64,000 nucleotides of DNA from the NCBI RefSeq assembly GCF_035582795.1, contig NC_134368.1, positions 372,001-436,000 on the forward strand, in the 5' to 3' direction. Both the position numbers and the translations under genes were made by a program. Positions 47,257 to 59,960 of this stretch are shown piece by piece (positions within the stretch are counted from its first letter, which is position 1; each line of letters begins with the position of its first letter). The stretch comes from Mycteria americana. Taxonomy: Eukaryota; Chordata; Aves; Ciconiiformes; Ciconiidae. The notes under the pieces are model-generated. The model saw only the letters and a program-made list of their open reading frames with translations, ran no database searches and was not told where the DNA came from.

Positions 47257-49046
47257 CGGGGCGCAGGGACGGTCGGGCACGGCGCTCCGGCCAGCCAGGT
47301 CGGAGCTGCCCACGGGCCCCAGCGGGCACCGCGGCCTGTCAGGGCCCGAGTTAAACGCTTCAACCGTTGCCGCAAAATTGGTTAAGAGAGCCCTGCCTCG
47401 GCGCGTGCGGCCTCAGCCAGCCCGGCTGTGCCGCAGCACGGCCCGCGGCCGGGCCTCTGCTCTGCCCGGGGCTTGTCTGGGGTCAGAGAGCTGCGTGGCG
47501 CTGGTTTCGGTTTTGCTTGGCTTTGCGCACCGCATGGTGGCTCACCCCCGGCGGCAATCCCACCGCAGCAGAGAGGGACCAACCAGCGCGGTTCGCTGCG
47601 GCGCAGCACACCCCGAACCCGCCGGCAGAGCGGCGGAGGGAGCGGGACAAACAAACTACGCCAGCAGCCCCTCGCCAAGGGGGAGACCCCAAACCTCACC
47701 ACCACGCGCTCCTCCCGGCAGGCAGGGCGGGCACCGGCTGCGGCAGCACCGAGGACGGGAGAGCAACGGCGCTGGGAAAGGGGGCTGGGAAGCTGGGGAG
47801 AAGCGTTGGCTGTGGTGTTAACTGGGACTGGCAACACCTGGGGAATCGCGCTGCCTCGGAATCCCTGCAATTAGAGAAGAAACGAAGGGCTGTATCTCCA
47901 TGAGAGGAATAAAGCACCAGCCAAACGCCGAATCCCGGTGCCTGGATTCGGGAGACGCCCCAGTGCAGCCAGCAGGCCGGGGAGAGGTTAACTGGGACGG
48001 GGAGGGCTTCGAAGTCCGGGCAACTGGGGAGGCTCCCGAAGACGGGAGAAAGGCAAACGCCAGCCCTGCCTGCGCGGGGGCCGGTCAGCAGACCCTCCGG
48101 GAAGCCGCCTCCGGGCACCCAACGGGCGAACCCGTGCCGGGAGCAGCTGGGGCGAGGGACGACCGCAGGCCTCCAGCCGGGCGGGCGGCCGCGACGAGCG
48201 AAGCGGGCGCCGGGAGGGCAGGGGACGCGTCACGGCGTCGCTTCGGCAGAGCCCTGGACGCAGCCTCCGGGCGGGCAGGCGGCGCGGTACGGGCGGCTGC
48301 GGGGGCGAAACGGGCCGCGCTGCCGGGATCAGCGTCGCGACCGGCGGGACGCGGGCTGGCACCTGCCGGGATCGATACCGGCGCCGGTGGCCGCCGGCCC
48401 ACCGCCTGCTCCGCTAGCCCCCGCGGCGGGGGGCTGCCGGCCGGGGAGCGGCCTCGCCGAAACGGTGCGGGAGGGGTCGGATCCGTCCCTCCCGCGGCAC
48501 CCCTGGGACCGCACCCGCGGGACCCCACCCCCGGGACCGCACCCAGGCGCCGTGCCCGGTTCAGGGATCAGCGGGGCAGGCGACGGGGCGGGGGTCCCTG
48601 CCTGGGGGCGCGGGGGAGGCAGCCGGCCCCGGGCGGGAGGGGGCCGGGCCGGGCTCCGCGGGAACCCCCTCAGGCACCCGGCACAAGTTCCGCCCCGCGA
48701 GGGCGGCCCCGCACCGGCGGCTTCGGGGACGGCGGCAGCCGGCGGCGGGGAGCCCCGAGCCGCCCCCCGGCCGTGGCCCTGCCCGGGGCAGGGACCGCCG
48801 AGGCCCTGCCCCACCGCGGGGCCGCCCGCCCCGGCCCCGGCCCCCGCCACGGCGCTGGGGCCCGGGAGCCGCTCCCGCCCTGCGCTGGCCCGAGGAGCGG
48901 GGCCGGGATCGGGCCCCGACCGCGGGGGCGGGGGGGGGTTGGGATGGATCCCGCCTCCGCGGCACCGGGCCCGGGCCGCTCCCGGGACCAGCCCCCCGCC
49001 TCGGCGGGGACCGGGCCTGGGCCGCTGCCGGGCCGGGAGCACTTAC
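47257..49046 (-). other. Presumed 5' intron of the LRR gene
   Basis: This spacer runs from the acceptor just upstream of the LRR start codon to a strong minus-strand GTAAGT donor at 49046-49041. The left part (47.4-48.0 kb) is of moderate GC with nothing recognisable. The right part (48.1-49.0 kb) is CpG-island DNA with several G-rich blocks. Long open frames here are compositional. Confidence 0.4.
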
Positions 49047-49640
49047 CGGCGGCTCCACGTCCCGTCCCGTCCCGCTTCCTCCTCCCGCCCGGCCCCACCT
49101 TCCCGGCGGGCGGGCCCGGCCCCGGGCCCGGCCCCACCGTTACAGGCGCCGGCGGCCCCCGCCCTGCCGCGCCCCATCCCGCCGGCTGTGCCCCGCTCCC
49201 CCCCTAGGCCGCCCCTCGCTGCGGCCCGGCCCGGCCCGGTCCCGGTCCCGGTCCCGGTCCCGGTCCCGGTCCCGGTCCCCGCCGCCGGGCCGGGGCAGAG
49301 CCGCTCCGCCTCCCCCTGGGCGCGGGGGGCCCGGCCCGCCCCGCAGCCCCTTGTCCCTTCTCCCCCGCCATAGCGTGCCCTCCCGTCCGCTCCCGGCCGG
49401 CTTCGCGGCCGTCACTGCGCATGCGCGCTGCGGGAGGCCCCCTTCCGGCCCCGGAGTGCTGCCCCACGCCGTGCCTGACGGGCAGCTGGGCCTGCGGCGC
49501 GGCCGGGCGGTGCGGCGGCGCGGCGGGCAGCCCGAAGGGGCCTAGCGGGGGCCTCGCGGCCGGGCGGGGGCCGCTGGCTTCCGAGGGCGGGAGCCGGTGA
49601 GCGGCGCTGGGGAGCGGCCGGGCGGCAGGTACCGGGCGCG
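49047..49640. promoter_or_regulatory. Divergent CpG-island promoter, LRR gene (-) and probable distal DCTN1 exon (+)
   Basis: A very CpG-rich 0.6 kb holds a minus-strand splice donor (49046) and a plus-strand donor CAG/GTACCG at 49629. These suggest non-coding first exons facing away from each other. A GGTCCC hexamer repeated about seven times sits at 49,238-49,279. The plus-strand exon is not proven to belong to DCTN1, but no other plus-strand coding exon follows before the DCTN1 start. Confidence 0.5.
49238..49279. repeat. (GGTCCC)n hexanucleotide repeat in a CpG-island promoter
   Basis: About seven near-perfect GGTCCC/CCCGGT hexamers sit in the divergent promoter, an all-GC-rich unit prone to slippage. 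Confidence 0.85.
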
Positions 49641-49929
49641 GCCTGGGCCTGGGCCTCGGCCGGGCGGGGGGGCCCCCGTGGGGCCGGGGCTCCTGACGCG
49701 GGGAGGGGATTCCCCCGCCCCAGTGTGTGTGGTTTGGGGGGGGGAGGTGTCGTGTCGGTGCTGGGGTGCGGAGCGTCCCCCCCTCCGTGCGGCTGTGGGG
49801 GTCTGCGTGAGCGGGGGTCGGTGCGTGGGTGGCGGGGCCACTTCTCCTCCCCCCGTGGGGTGGGGGGGCTCCCGCAGCGGAGCGGAGGCCGAAGGTCGGT
49901 GCTGGGGGGCCCCCACCCCATGGGGAGCC

Positions 49930-50218
49930 TGTCGGGGGGGGCAGTGCTGGGGGACCCCCGCCCCATGGGGTGCCTGTCGGGGGGGCAGTGCTGGGGGACC
50001 CCAGCCCCATGGGGTGTCTGTCGGGGGGGCAGTGCTGGGGGACCCCCGCCCCATGGCGTGTCTGTCGGGGGGGCAGTGCTGGGGGACCCCAGCCCCATGG
50101 GGTGTCTGTCGGGGGGGGCAGTGCTGGGGGGCCCCCGCCCCATGGGGTGTCTGTCGGGGGGGCAGTGCTGGGGGACCCCAGCCCCATGGGGTGTCTGTCG
50201 GGGGGGGCAGTGCTGGGT
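49930..50218. repeat. 44-45 bp minisatellite after the putative DCTN1 leader exon
   Basis: Seven copies are marked by GCAGTGCTGG at about 49942, 49986, 50030, 50074, 50119, 50163 and 50208. The unit contains GACCCC, GCCCCATGGGGTG (a near-palindrome) and TGTCGGGGGGG. Copies differ at single bases and in G-run length. Confidence 0.95.
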
Positions 50219-53200
50219 GGGAGCGCTCACAGGTACGGAGCAGGGCTCGGCCCAGCTCTGTTGCCCCCCCGTGGGTAGCTCACGGCCGCCCGTTCCCTGG
50301 CCCCCCGCCACCGCAGAGGCAAGGAGCAGCTCTGTGGGGAGGGGGAGCGCCCGTCCCGGTGGGTGCTGAGCCCCCGCCCCGGCGCAGCCAGGGTCCCCGC
50401 TGCCAGCCCCGTGCTCGCGCAGGCAGCGCGGGGGTCTCGGCGGTGCTGCCCGCGCCCTCGCTGCAGGGCGGCAAAGGCAGAGCCTTTGTGCCCTCCCCCC
50501 CCCCCCCCGGCTCGGGAGCCCCCGGGCCCTCGGCGGCTGCAGCGCTGCTGGGGGGGCTGCGCAGCCCCTTCCTGTGGCACGAGCATCTACGGCCGTGGCA
50601 GCGTTGCCCAGCTCCGGGGGGCTCGGTCGTTTGGCAGAAGGAAACCTTTGCAGGTAACGGCAGCGGTCGCCTCGAGACCAGTGACTAAGCACGTGAGCCC
50701 TCTGTAGAAACAAAGATTCTGTTTTATGCGGATATTTCCGGCAGCAAACGTAAAGACAGGTGAGAGCAGGTCCGAGAGGCTGGTGTGCCTTGAGGAGCGT
50801 TGCGGAAGCAGAGCTGTCTGTGTTCAGAGACGCTCACATTAAGCATTTTTGTTTTGGGAAAAAAAAAGTAAGTGTCACCTTTCACTTCAACCAGCTGCTC
50901 TTTGTAGCTCCAGGTTTGGGGTTTGTTTCCAGTGTAATTCACCTTTTTCCTCAGTGTGGTGCTGGAAACCTTCAGTCCGTCTGAGGAATGGGGGCTGGCT
51001 TCCTTGCGCGGGGTGTGGTGGAGCAGCTTCATGGCAGACTCGTTGGGGATGAAGGAGTCTGCACGGTAGGAAAAAACCAACACAGTCACTCCGGATTGCC
51101 TGTGGAAACTCCCCTGCTAGTACAGCGAAGATAGACTCGTTTTGCAGTCGTAACCCTTAACGTTAACTTTAAATGTTTGCCGAGCTGTAGCTTCTTATTT
51201 GTGAAACAGAAGGAAATCTTGCTTCCAAGCAGAGCGTGCTTTCCAGCCCCTCCTGGCAGCGCGTACCGCTCGCAGAGCTGTTCTGGCCTGCGAAGGTTTC
51301 CGTGCTGGGGAGCGGGAGGTTCGTACAGATAACCTGCGTCTTCCCCATCCGGATGAAATTTTGGTTCTAAATTAAAGGTTGAGCCAAAACGTTATGAGAA
51401 ATGAAACACAGACTTAAAAAATAGCATTTAGGAAGGACCGTGAGCTGCACAAGCTGAAGGGGTCAGCTGTTGGATTGGAAAAATTTGGATTTGGAGGAGG
51501 GCAGGAAGGACTCAGCCTTTGGGCGGCTGATAAGTGGGCTGATTTGCACGGGTGCATCGTGGCTGTTTAGTGGCCAGGAAAAAAAGCAGAATTGTTACGG
51601 CCAAACGTTTCCTTTCACATAGTCTAGTAAAGATACCGTATGGCTCTTGTCTAGTAAAGGTACGGTATAGCTCTTCTAGCTAAGAATTCTGCCCGTTGGG
51701 TACACGAGAGTGCAAGCTGGAGCCCTCGTTAGTCAGCAGGATATCTGAATAATTGACTGATCAAATTAAGACTGGGCCACGTACCTCAGTTTCTAGTCCG
51801 TGATGTTGTAGGTCGTGTGTTAAAAGCTGTGCGTCCGCCCGTGTATAACACCGGTACCGAGCGTTGCTGTGCTTAAGCAGTGTCTTGGATTTTTCCGATC
51901 AGTGCATTCGCTTTTGCGTTTGAAGGAATTAATTTTCTCCTCCGCAACGCGAGGGACGCAAGCCCCGCATCTGAACTGTGTCGCGGGGCGTCCCTCGCGC
52001 TCGTCCCTCGCGTGACGTGGCCGCGGCGGTGCTGCCTGGCTCCGAGCCGCTGGCACTGCCGCGGCGTCACCCCACGTCTGCGGTGGCCTCGTGCTGGGGC
52101 GCTGGAAGAGCCGGTCCCGTGCCCCGGCGGTGCGGAGAGGTGGATGTGTGAAGGGAGAGCCGTGTCTTTGCTCCAGGGGCGAGGTGCTGCTCCGGGAGGG
52201 TGCGAACCCTCGGAGAGGAGACTGGCCCCGGCGCTGCCGTGTTCCCTGCCCGGAGGCACCAGCCTAACGCCTCTTCCCTTCCCACCAGCGCTGCTGTCCC
52301 CTCCGCCAGCCTCCCCGGAGGATTTTCCCCCAGCGTTTGCTGGGTGCGTGTGAGCTGCGGGGCTGCGCCGGGCTTTCGCTATTGAATGGGTCTTTTACTG
52401 CATCGAGGCAGTAAGTTTTGGGTGAGAGTGAAGACCGGGTGGTGACGTGCTGCTGTTCTGTGCTGCAGCTGAACCGTCCGGGGGTCGTCCCCTCCGCTGC
52501 GCCCAGTGGCTCTGCCAGACGAGAGCCTCTGTGGATGCTGAACCTCTTCTCGATAAATTAAGTCTGTCTTTGCGGCTTTGCTGAGAATACACCGCGTCAG
52601 TAAATCACGGCTGGGTTTGCAGACAGGATAAGCTCCTGCAGCGTGCATCAAGCGAAACCTCTCTGTGCGTAGACTCGTCGCATTCTGCAGCCTCGCCGAG
52701 ACCAGCACAAAACTCGGCACGGCGCTTTCTGTTTTTCCTTTTTGCTAACAAAAACTCCCAGCCCATTCGTGTTCGGCACCGGAGGTTCCCTGCGCGTGCC
52801 TGGGGCAGCTCCCGACATCAGCCATCGGCTGCACCAGGAAGGGCTGGCCTTTAAACGGGACGCGGGTGTTACGCTGGGGTTTTTTTTAAGATCCTGTCAA
52901 GGTCTTGCTGTGTGATCTTGGACCAATTTCCTCTTTCCTTTTCCTTCTCCCTCGGTTCCCAAACATGAAGCTGAGACTGTGACCTACTTCACGGGCGCTC
53001 AGGAGGGTGTCGTGCTAAATTAAACGCAAGGCACTTTTAAGTTCCTTTGAAATGTTTGAGGGGGAGCAATGAGCAATTTTATTTGTTTTTGACAGAAGGG
53101 AGGCTTCAGGAGCTCCGGCACTGGGAGCTGAGGCGTTCCTTTGGTGGTCGTGTTGTGCTAATGCACCATAAAGCCCCGAATCCCAAGCGGGACTTGCAGA

Positions 53201-56200
53201 AGCTGAATTGTGTGGGCTTTTGCACCCGTTCCTAAAGAGTTTGCAAATCTGCCTTGTTTGTTTGAAAAATACCTAAAGAATGCAGAACGGTAGGGAAGAA
53301 AATGGGCGGTAAACACGCAGGGGCTGTCGTAGCTAGGCACGCAGCTCTTCGGCTCGACCTTCCTCGTGGCACGACGAGGACTGCTCTTCTGCCGGGCTTT
53401 TGGCCGATGGGATTTTGTGGGCTGTAAAATGACTCGCAGCCCCAGGTAACGGCACCAGGCCGGTGAGCGGTGGGGTCATGCCTCGCTGTGGGTGCCCTCG
53501 GTTGCCTGCCCTCTGAGGGAAAGGGGGCTTGCTGGCCGGGCATTCCATAAGGAGTGGAGAAGTTCGTTACGGATGATAATTGCTCGGAAAAGAAAGCAGA
53601 GGCAGTTGTGTACCTGCTGAAGTGCAGCAGCTGCTTTTCCAGCAGTTGATCAAAGCCTCACAAGGAATCAACAGTTTTGGTTGCTCTAATCTTTGAGCAA
53701 TAAAGCAGAGCAGGCATGTCTTTAAATCAGCTTTTCCCGGGATGATTAAACCCAGCGGAGGCTAGATGGCACGGACAGGCTGATGGCTGGGGCTCGGTGG
53801 CCGTGGCAGGGTGCTCAGCGGTGGAATAATGAATGAATTGTTCTGATGGAGATGAGCTAAAATCGACTGACCTCCTCCTGCTACGGGGGAGCTGGTCCGC
53901 AGCATCCTTGGCTTTTCGGTCCGTTGCCGTGGCTACCGTCTCCCGGCAGCGCTGCTGGGGCATCGGTTGCGATCCTGAGGGTTTCAGCTTTAACGAAAAA
54001 GGAAATCGTCAGATTTCTGGTGTAAGAAACCTCAACCGGAGCGTGCTCCCGCCTCCGTGAGCGGTGGCTGCCTGCCTCGGCTGGCGCAAGCTGTGCGGTG
54101 GTGCAGCGGCGCAGGGCGCAGGCTCGCAGCGCCCGCCCGCCGGGTCCTAGTGCCTTGGAGCCGTTCTCGCTTGGAAATCGGGGTGGGTGCCCTGCGGCGA
54201 GCACGGCGCCGGGCTCGGGCGACGGCTGCGTCCCCTCCTCCAGCGGCCCGGGCGCGCGCGGGGCTGGCGTCTGGTGGCGTTGCACCGGACGGCCGGTTCT
54301 GACAGCTTGCTTTTGAATAGGCGAGGGGCGCGGAAAACGCTCTCCTGGCGCTCGGGTGGGAGCGTGGCCTTCAGCGGGAGAGCTGCCGGCGTGTCCCGGG
54401 TGCTGTGCCAGGCACTGGGTCGCGGGGACACGAGGCTCGGGTGTGTTCTGCTTTCTCATCACAGGCGTTGCCTGTCCCCGCAAGCCCTGTCTCTTATGGC
54501 CAGGCAGTCGTGGTTCAGACACCAGAACGCGCTGGTTCGCGTTGTTTACAAGCGACGCAGGCTAAGACGCTTTATTTTAGGTGGTAAACGCCTCTAGTAG
54601 AGGGAGGGTTGCGTGGCTGGTGAAGCACCTGCATTACCGTGGTCTGCAGCGGCCCAAGCTGTGGACGGGAACCTTCCTGTGCCGTGGGTGTTTGGGGACA
54701 GGACGAGCGATACTCCGTGCTCCAAAAAGATCACGGTCTAAATATAAAATGGGACGCGGTGGGATACAGACACACGGAAAGCACGAAGAATTTATGGGGC
54801 AGCACTGGTCAGCGCGGTGGGCTTCAGTCTCACTGTAACAGCACAGCATCTGTCATTCGTTATTGGATGTCATTGCAAAGGAGAACTTTAATTAAGTTTT
54901 TTAATGGCTCAGCAGATTTTTCTCTGTGTTATTGGCCTCGTGTAGGTGGCTCTTGGGAGACAGAAATAAGATTGTACTCCTACTAGCAGTGCTGGGACAG
55001 GAGCTGGAGTGGAGGTTTGCTCTGGCTCTTGCGCCCAGTACAGGGCTAGAATTTGCCTTTCGTATGCCCGCCCGCCGTGCTGAACCGTGCTGACGTTCGT
55101 AACCGAGAACGAACTTGGAAGAGGAGGGAGCTGGGACAGGTATAACTGGGCAGAGCAAGTTCTCCTTGCAATCTTTCCACTTCTCAGGCGAGAACAGAAA
55201 AGAACCCAGGCTGACTTTCAGGTCACCTGGGGGAGCATGCACAGCTTAGAGTTTAATTAAAAAAGTCTTAAACTCGGCCAACTCGATCTGGATTTATATT
55301 GATGCAATAAAGATGGAACCCTGAAGTGTCGTTTTTAGAATTTCTTTTCTGAACAGAAGTTTGATGGCAGACTAAGCTGCTTTTAAATAAAAAAGAAGCT
55401 TTGCTGAAGCGATTTCATGGGGAGGTGTGTGTGTGTGTATAAAATATATAGATAGAAATACACTAAGATGGCACTTTGCTCTTCCTAAATAAATAGTGGG
55501 GAGTTTCCTGAAGCTTTTTAAGCTTCCTGCTCAGTTTGCTTCAACTGAACAAGCTGTTAGTGTTCAAGCTACGTGGCTTGTGGACCGTTTCTTATCCCAG
55601 ATTTCGGCAAAAAGTCTGAAGGTTTTAAACCGAATATTCTTTGGCCTCTTTACGACAGTTTCTCTGTAATGATGAGTGTTACTTCGAGAGCTTGGGCAGC
55701 TACCAGACAGTCATTGTGGGTCCTAATAAAGCTACGGCTGCCAGCGGCCTGCAGGATGGCCGGTGTCCCTGGGGAGGAAGGGCGGAGGGGCACCGGTGAC
55801 TCGCCCACGCAGGGTGACGTGTGGAGGTCTGTAACGTTTGCCGCTCTTTTGCAGGTGAATGAAGATTGCCCCGAACCGGCAAGAACGACCTTGACCTGTG
55901 AAGTATGCCCCAAGCTGATCTAGTTCAGCCTCCCGTGCGAATACACGTCTCCTGAGATCCTCTGAACTGGATTTGTGAACAAACACCCAGGCAGCTTTTA
56001 CGGTACGTGTCATTGCCTAATAAATACCTAAATGCCCGAGAAGGGACTGCGCTGGGGTAACCGCGCACTGCGCTGGTCCCTTCCCCGGCGCGCCGGCCCC
56101 TGCTCAACGCGCTGCCTTCGCCTGTCCTTGTCCTTGCTCTCGAGTCTTGTCTTTTCAGCACCAAGGGTGCAAGGAGGTCTGCGAGAACCCTCCCTGCTCG

Positions 56201-59200
56201 GGACGCGCAGTGCCCTTTTATGACAAGAAATTTTCTTGTGGGTGCTCAGAAGTGAGGTTGGATCGGGAGGCGGGTAATCGCCTTGCCCAGCAGCTGGTGT
56301 TGCTTGGGAATAAACTACGCCAGTGGCCTGTCGGAGGCTTGGGGTTCATCGCGGGCGGTTGTGAGACGAGCTGGGCAGGAGCTGCCTTGAGCGCAGCTGG
56401 GGATCAGGCAGTAAGAGGCGAGACCATAGCCTTTATTAAGGCCGACATTTCCTATGATTTGCTAAACTAAATTTATTAAAGCGTGTTAAACCAGTAACTT
56501 TATGTGAAAGCTTTAACACGAATCAGAAAATTGGGTATGTTTTTGTGGGAAAGGGGCTGCTGTAGTTTCTGGTAGCTGTGGCAGCCCCTGGAAGTGGCAG
56601 GAAGATTTATTCATCTTAGTTATTTTGTTTGCTTGAAACAGCAGTTCATCCAAAAATGATAGTGTCTGAGTTTGGAGAAAAAATTAAATCGTTTTCCTCT
56701 CTGTAGAGCAGGCTCTGGGCCGAAATCTACTGGTTCTACAGAGGCTGCAGCAGCCACCAGCCAGCTTCACCTTAGGGGTGTTTTTCTTGTTTGCACCGAT
56801 TGCTTAAGGCTGTCTCAAAATGCTTTAATTGCAGGAAGCTTTACATATCCCCATGTAATGCAGTTTCAGTTAACTAATAAAACTACTGTCTAACCTGGGC
56901 TTTTTGTCTTTCCGTCAAGTTTTAATTTTCATCCAGGGTCCACCAAGTAAATGAGAAATGAAAACGGCGAGTGGTGAATGGTGCTACGTAACTTTGTTAG
57001 GCTAAGAAACGGTATCTCCTCGAAGGTGTCGATATTGCATCCTCCTGCTCGGCAAAACAGTGATTTTCCAGTGTTCAGCCTACGTCTATTCACAGAGTCA
57101 TTTCCAAAGGCTCTTGCTTTTGTGTTCATACTTATTTCAGTATGGGTTTAGGAAATCTCAGTGCAAGGGGTTGGAGCTGGTACGTTCGATGTCCTCGTCG
57201 TGGTCTGGGGCTGTAAAGACCCTCCAGCGCTGCAGCCAAGCAGCCTCCACGCATCCCCCCCCCTTCCGACCACAGGGTTCCAGCTGTGAGGGTGGGAGGA
57301 GGAGGAGGAGGATGGGTAGGCGCGGTGCCTTTGGGCAGACAGCGTGAATCCCGCTGGTAGACTTGGGGAAAGCGGGAATCTGGCCTCGGAGACGTGTCCT
57401 CCATCATCGTGTGGGTACGGGAAGCCGGGATCCCCGAGCGGGAGGGAGCACAGAGCCCTCGAGTGCTGCGGGGACGGTGGTCCCCGGTGGGCTGGGCTCC
57501 TGGCAAGCCTGCTCCAGCAGCGTCCGTTGCCTCCCAGCGCGGTGCTCCCGGCCGGCCGGCAGCCGCAGCAGGAGGGGAGGGTGGCAGCGGCTGCTCCCCT
57601 GGGGCTCGGGGCGCTCGGCAGGGCCCCGGCACTTTTGGGTGCTGCTGTCGGGATCTCTTTCCTGTGTCCTGCCATCGGAGGGAACAAGTGTTTCTTGCTG
57701 CTGTCACAGCTTTTCCCTGGTGGCCGCCTGGCCGCTGGCGTTGGGGAACGGCCGGTTAGGGCGGCTTGGGGGGTGCTGAAGTTTGGCATCTCTCGAGGGC
57801 AGGTGTCTCTGGGCGGCCGAGGTGCTCCATCGGCACGAGGTGCAGGTACCTCTGCTCCTGTTCTTGACCTGCTTCAATAGCTGCAGGATTTCTGGTTTCT
57901 GTGGGAAGCTTTCAAGGGGCTCTGGTGGAGCATCGCTGGCAGTCGTTCCCATCCGCCGCGGCTCCGGTCCTTCTGTAGCACTGCGTGTTTTCAGAGGCTC
58001 TTTTGAAAACGAAGGCAGGTTCCAGCCTTGGCATTGTAGTGACAAGGAGAGAGTGTGCTTTGATCGCTGTGAGCCTGCCCGTGCTACGGCGAGTAGCCTG
58101 AATGTTCTCTAATGTTTTCATTTTCTTTTAGCTTTAAGTGGCCTGAAATTGAGGCTTCTTCCCCTTTCTTTCTTTGCAGCTTTTGTGTAGACTGCGGAGG
58201 CTTAAAATTGTCACGGACTTACTGTCCTTGGGGTGAATCACAGGCTTGTTTTAAATGTAAAATGTTTTCAAGTTTTGCACAACTGTTTTTAGATTTCCAA
58301 TGAAACCATCACGAGTCCCTAACTGGACGTTAGAAATTGAGTATGTGTTCTTACTGGAAATATCTTCCTTGCATACTCCTTCGTGTGGCTTCATTCACCG
58401 GGTTTGATTTCCACCGCTGCTGCGTTTGTGGGTGACGCTGCGGGGAAATTGGGCGATTTGGCGCAAGTTTGTTCACTGATGCCGGCGGCGGGGGCTCGGG
58501 GGGGTCTGCGGTGCCCCGCCGCCTGCCCCTTGGTTGCCAGTCACTAGGGTACCGGCCGCTGCGCTGGCTGGCAGAGCAGGCTCTGCGGGGATGCTTCAGG
58601 GGGAAAAATGGTGCGTGCGTGAGGGCAAAATTCCCTTGCGCTTCAGGTTTAACGTGGAAAACTCTAGGCCGGGGGAGGAGGGAGAAATTAGCCGTGTAGC
58701 ATTTGTAATTTTCTTTTGAAATGAAAAAATACTTTTCCAGCTACAGCTGGTCTTGCTGGGGGGAAAGCCTTCCTGATATTCACTAGTTTTTTGCTTGTTT
58801 CAGCGTATATCCTGTTATTCCTAGGGCTCTGCGGGAAGAACAGTGGTAAGTTCCCGTCCCTTGAGAGGGGGAAGTGTCCCGTGTCACCCGTTCCCAGGCT
58901 GCGGCAGGACCGTTCCCCCTCCTGCACTTACTAAAGTCACTGTGAGATTTCTGTGGCTGTTTCCCAGTGCTCTTCGTACTTAGAGGAAGGGTTTCTCTCG
59001 CCTGATTTCCCTGCCTGTCGTTCCAGCCTCTCCTTTGAATAGAAATGCCGCCGTCGCTCTGCTGGGGTTACCACCCTTCAAATATTTGTGCAAGACGGCC
59101 GTGCCCTCTGGTTAGCCAAGGGCCGTGGCCACGGTTCTCGTACGTCTCATGCCGCAGCCAGCTGTTCCTCTGGCTCTGCCCCAGCCTCGGAGGCCCAGAG

Positions 59201-59869
59201 GTCGCACAGGAACACAGAAAAAACGTTGGTATTTAGATTCCAGATTTCCTGAGTCTGTCCTGCGCCTTGATCACAAGAACCTTCTTCCTCTTGTATTAAA
59301 CCAAATGCGTGAAAGCAGCCCGAATCGGCGCTTCCCCCGGGGTTCCTCCCATCCCCAGCACCATCAACGGGTTTCTCTTCGTACCGGGGACGCGGCCCTG
59401 AGTTACCCTGCCATCGTCCCATCCCACGCGCGCGCTGACCTGCTGAGCCCCGCGGTGGGCAGCCCCCGCCTTGCAGGAGCACGGTTGGTCCCACGTCCCC
59501 TGCAGCCCTGGCTGAGCAGGAGGGACGTCTGGCTACGGGGCAGCTTGCGGGCAGACCTCTCTCGAGGTTCTTTGCTGCTGTTGCTCCGGGGCAGACAAGC
59601 GGCAGCCTCTGCTCTGAGCCAGGACTGAAGCCGAGCTGTGCGCAGGGCTCTGGTCAGGCACGGGCCAGGCTTCCGGTCTCCCGGAGACTCTGAAGTGTGC
59701 TGCTGCGTCTCCCGGTCTGAGGGAAGAGGTCCGGGCTTGCCTGGTTCTGCAGAGATGCAGCCTGTAGATAGCTCCCTCAGTGGTAAAATCCAGTGGACCT
59801 TGGCTAAAAAGGGAAGAAAATACTAACCGGAGCAGATGCAGCTCGTGCTGGAGAAGAGCAGGGCACAGT

Positions 59870-59960
59870 GTCTGTGCTGGGTCAGAGCGAAAGTCCATCT
59901 TGGCCAGGAGCCTGTCTTAACAGTGCCCGGTAGTGGCTGCAGAGGAGAAGAATATTGGAA
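59870..59960. mobile_element. Probable ancient amniote retroposon fragment (CR1/L3-like)
   Basis: The stretch GTGCTGGGTCAGAGCGAAAG followed by TCCATCTTGGCCAGGAGCCT and GTCTTAACAGTGCCCGGTAG resembles a short repeat common in turtles, crocodilians and birds (GGGTCAGACCAAAGGTCCAT..CTAGCCCAGTATCCTGTCTT..ACAGTGGCCA). It is highly diverged. The family assignment is from memory and uncertain. Confidence 0.45.

Noticed and set aside
45483-47375. Alternative-frame open readings over the LRR gene on both strands
   Set aside because: They are shadows of the real 1,302-nt exon, whose LRR pattern is clear in only one frame.
48085-49400. Possible coding gene in the CpG island upstream of DCTN1
   Set aside because: Only Pro/Arg/Gly/Ala-rich frames without homology; better explained as promoter and non-coding leader exons.
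50724-51089. Minus-strand frame of 121 codons
   Set aside because: No recognisable family, no splice or promoter support, and similar-length frames are expected in 12 kb of non-coding DNA.
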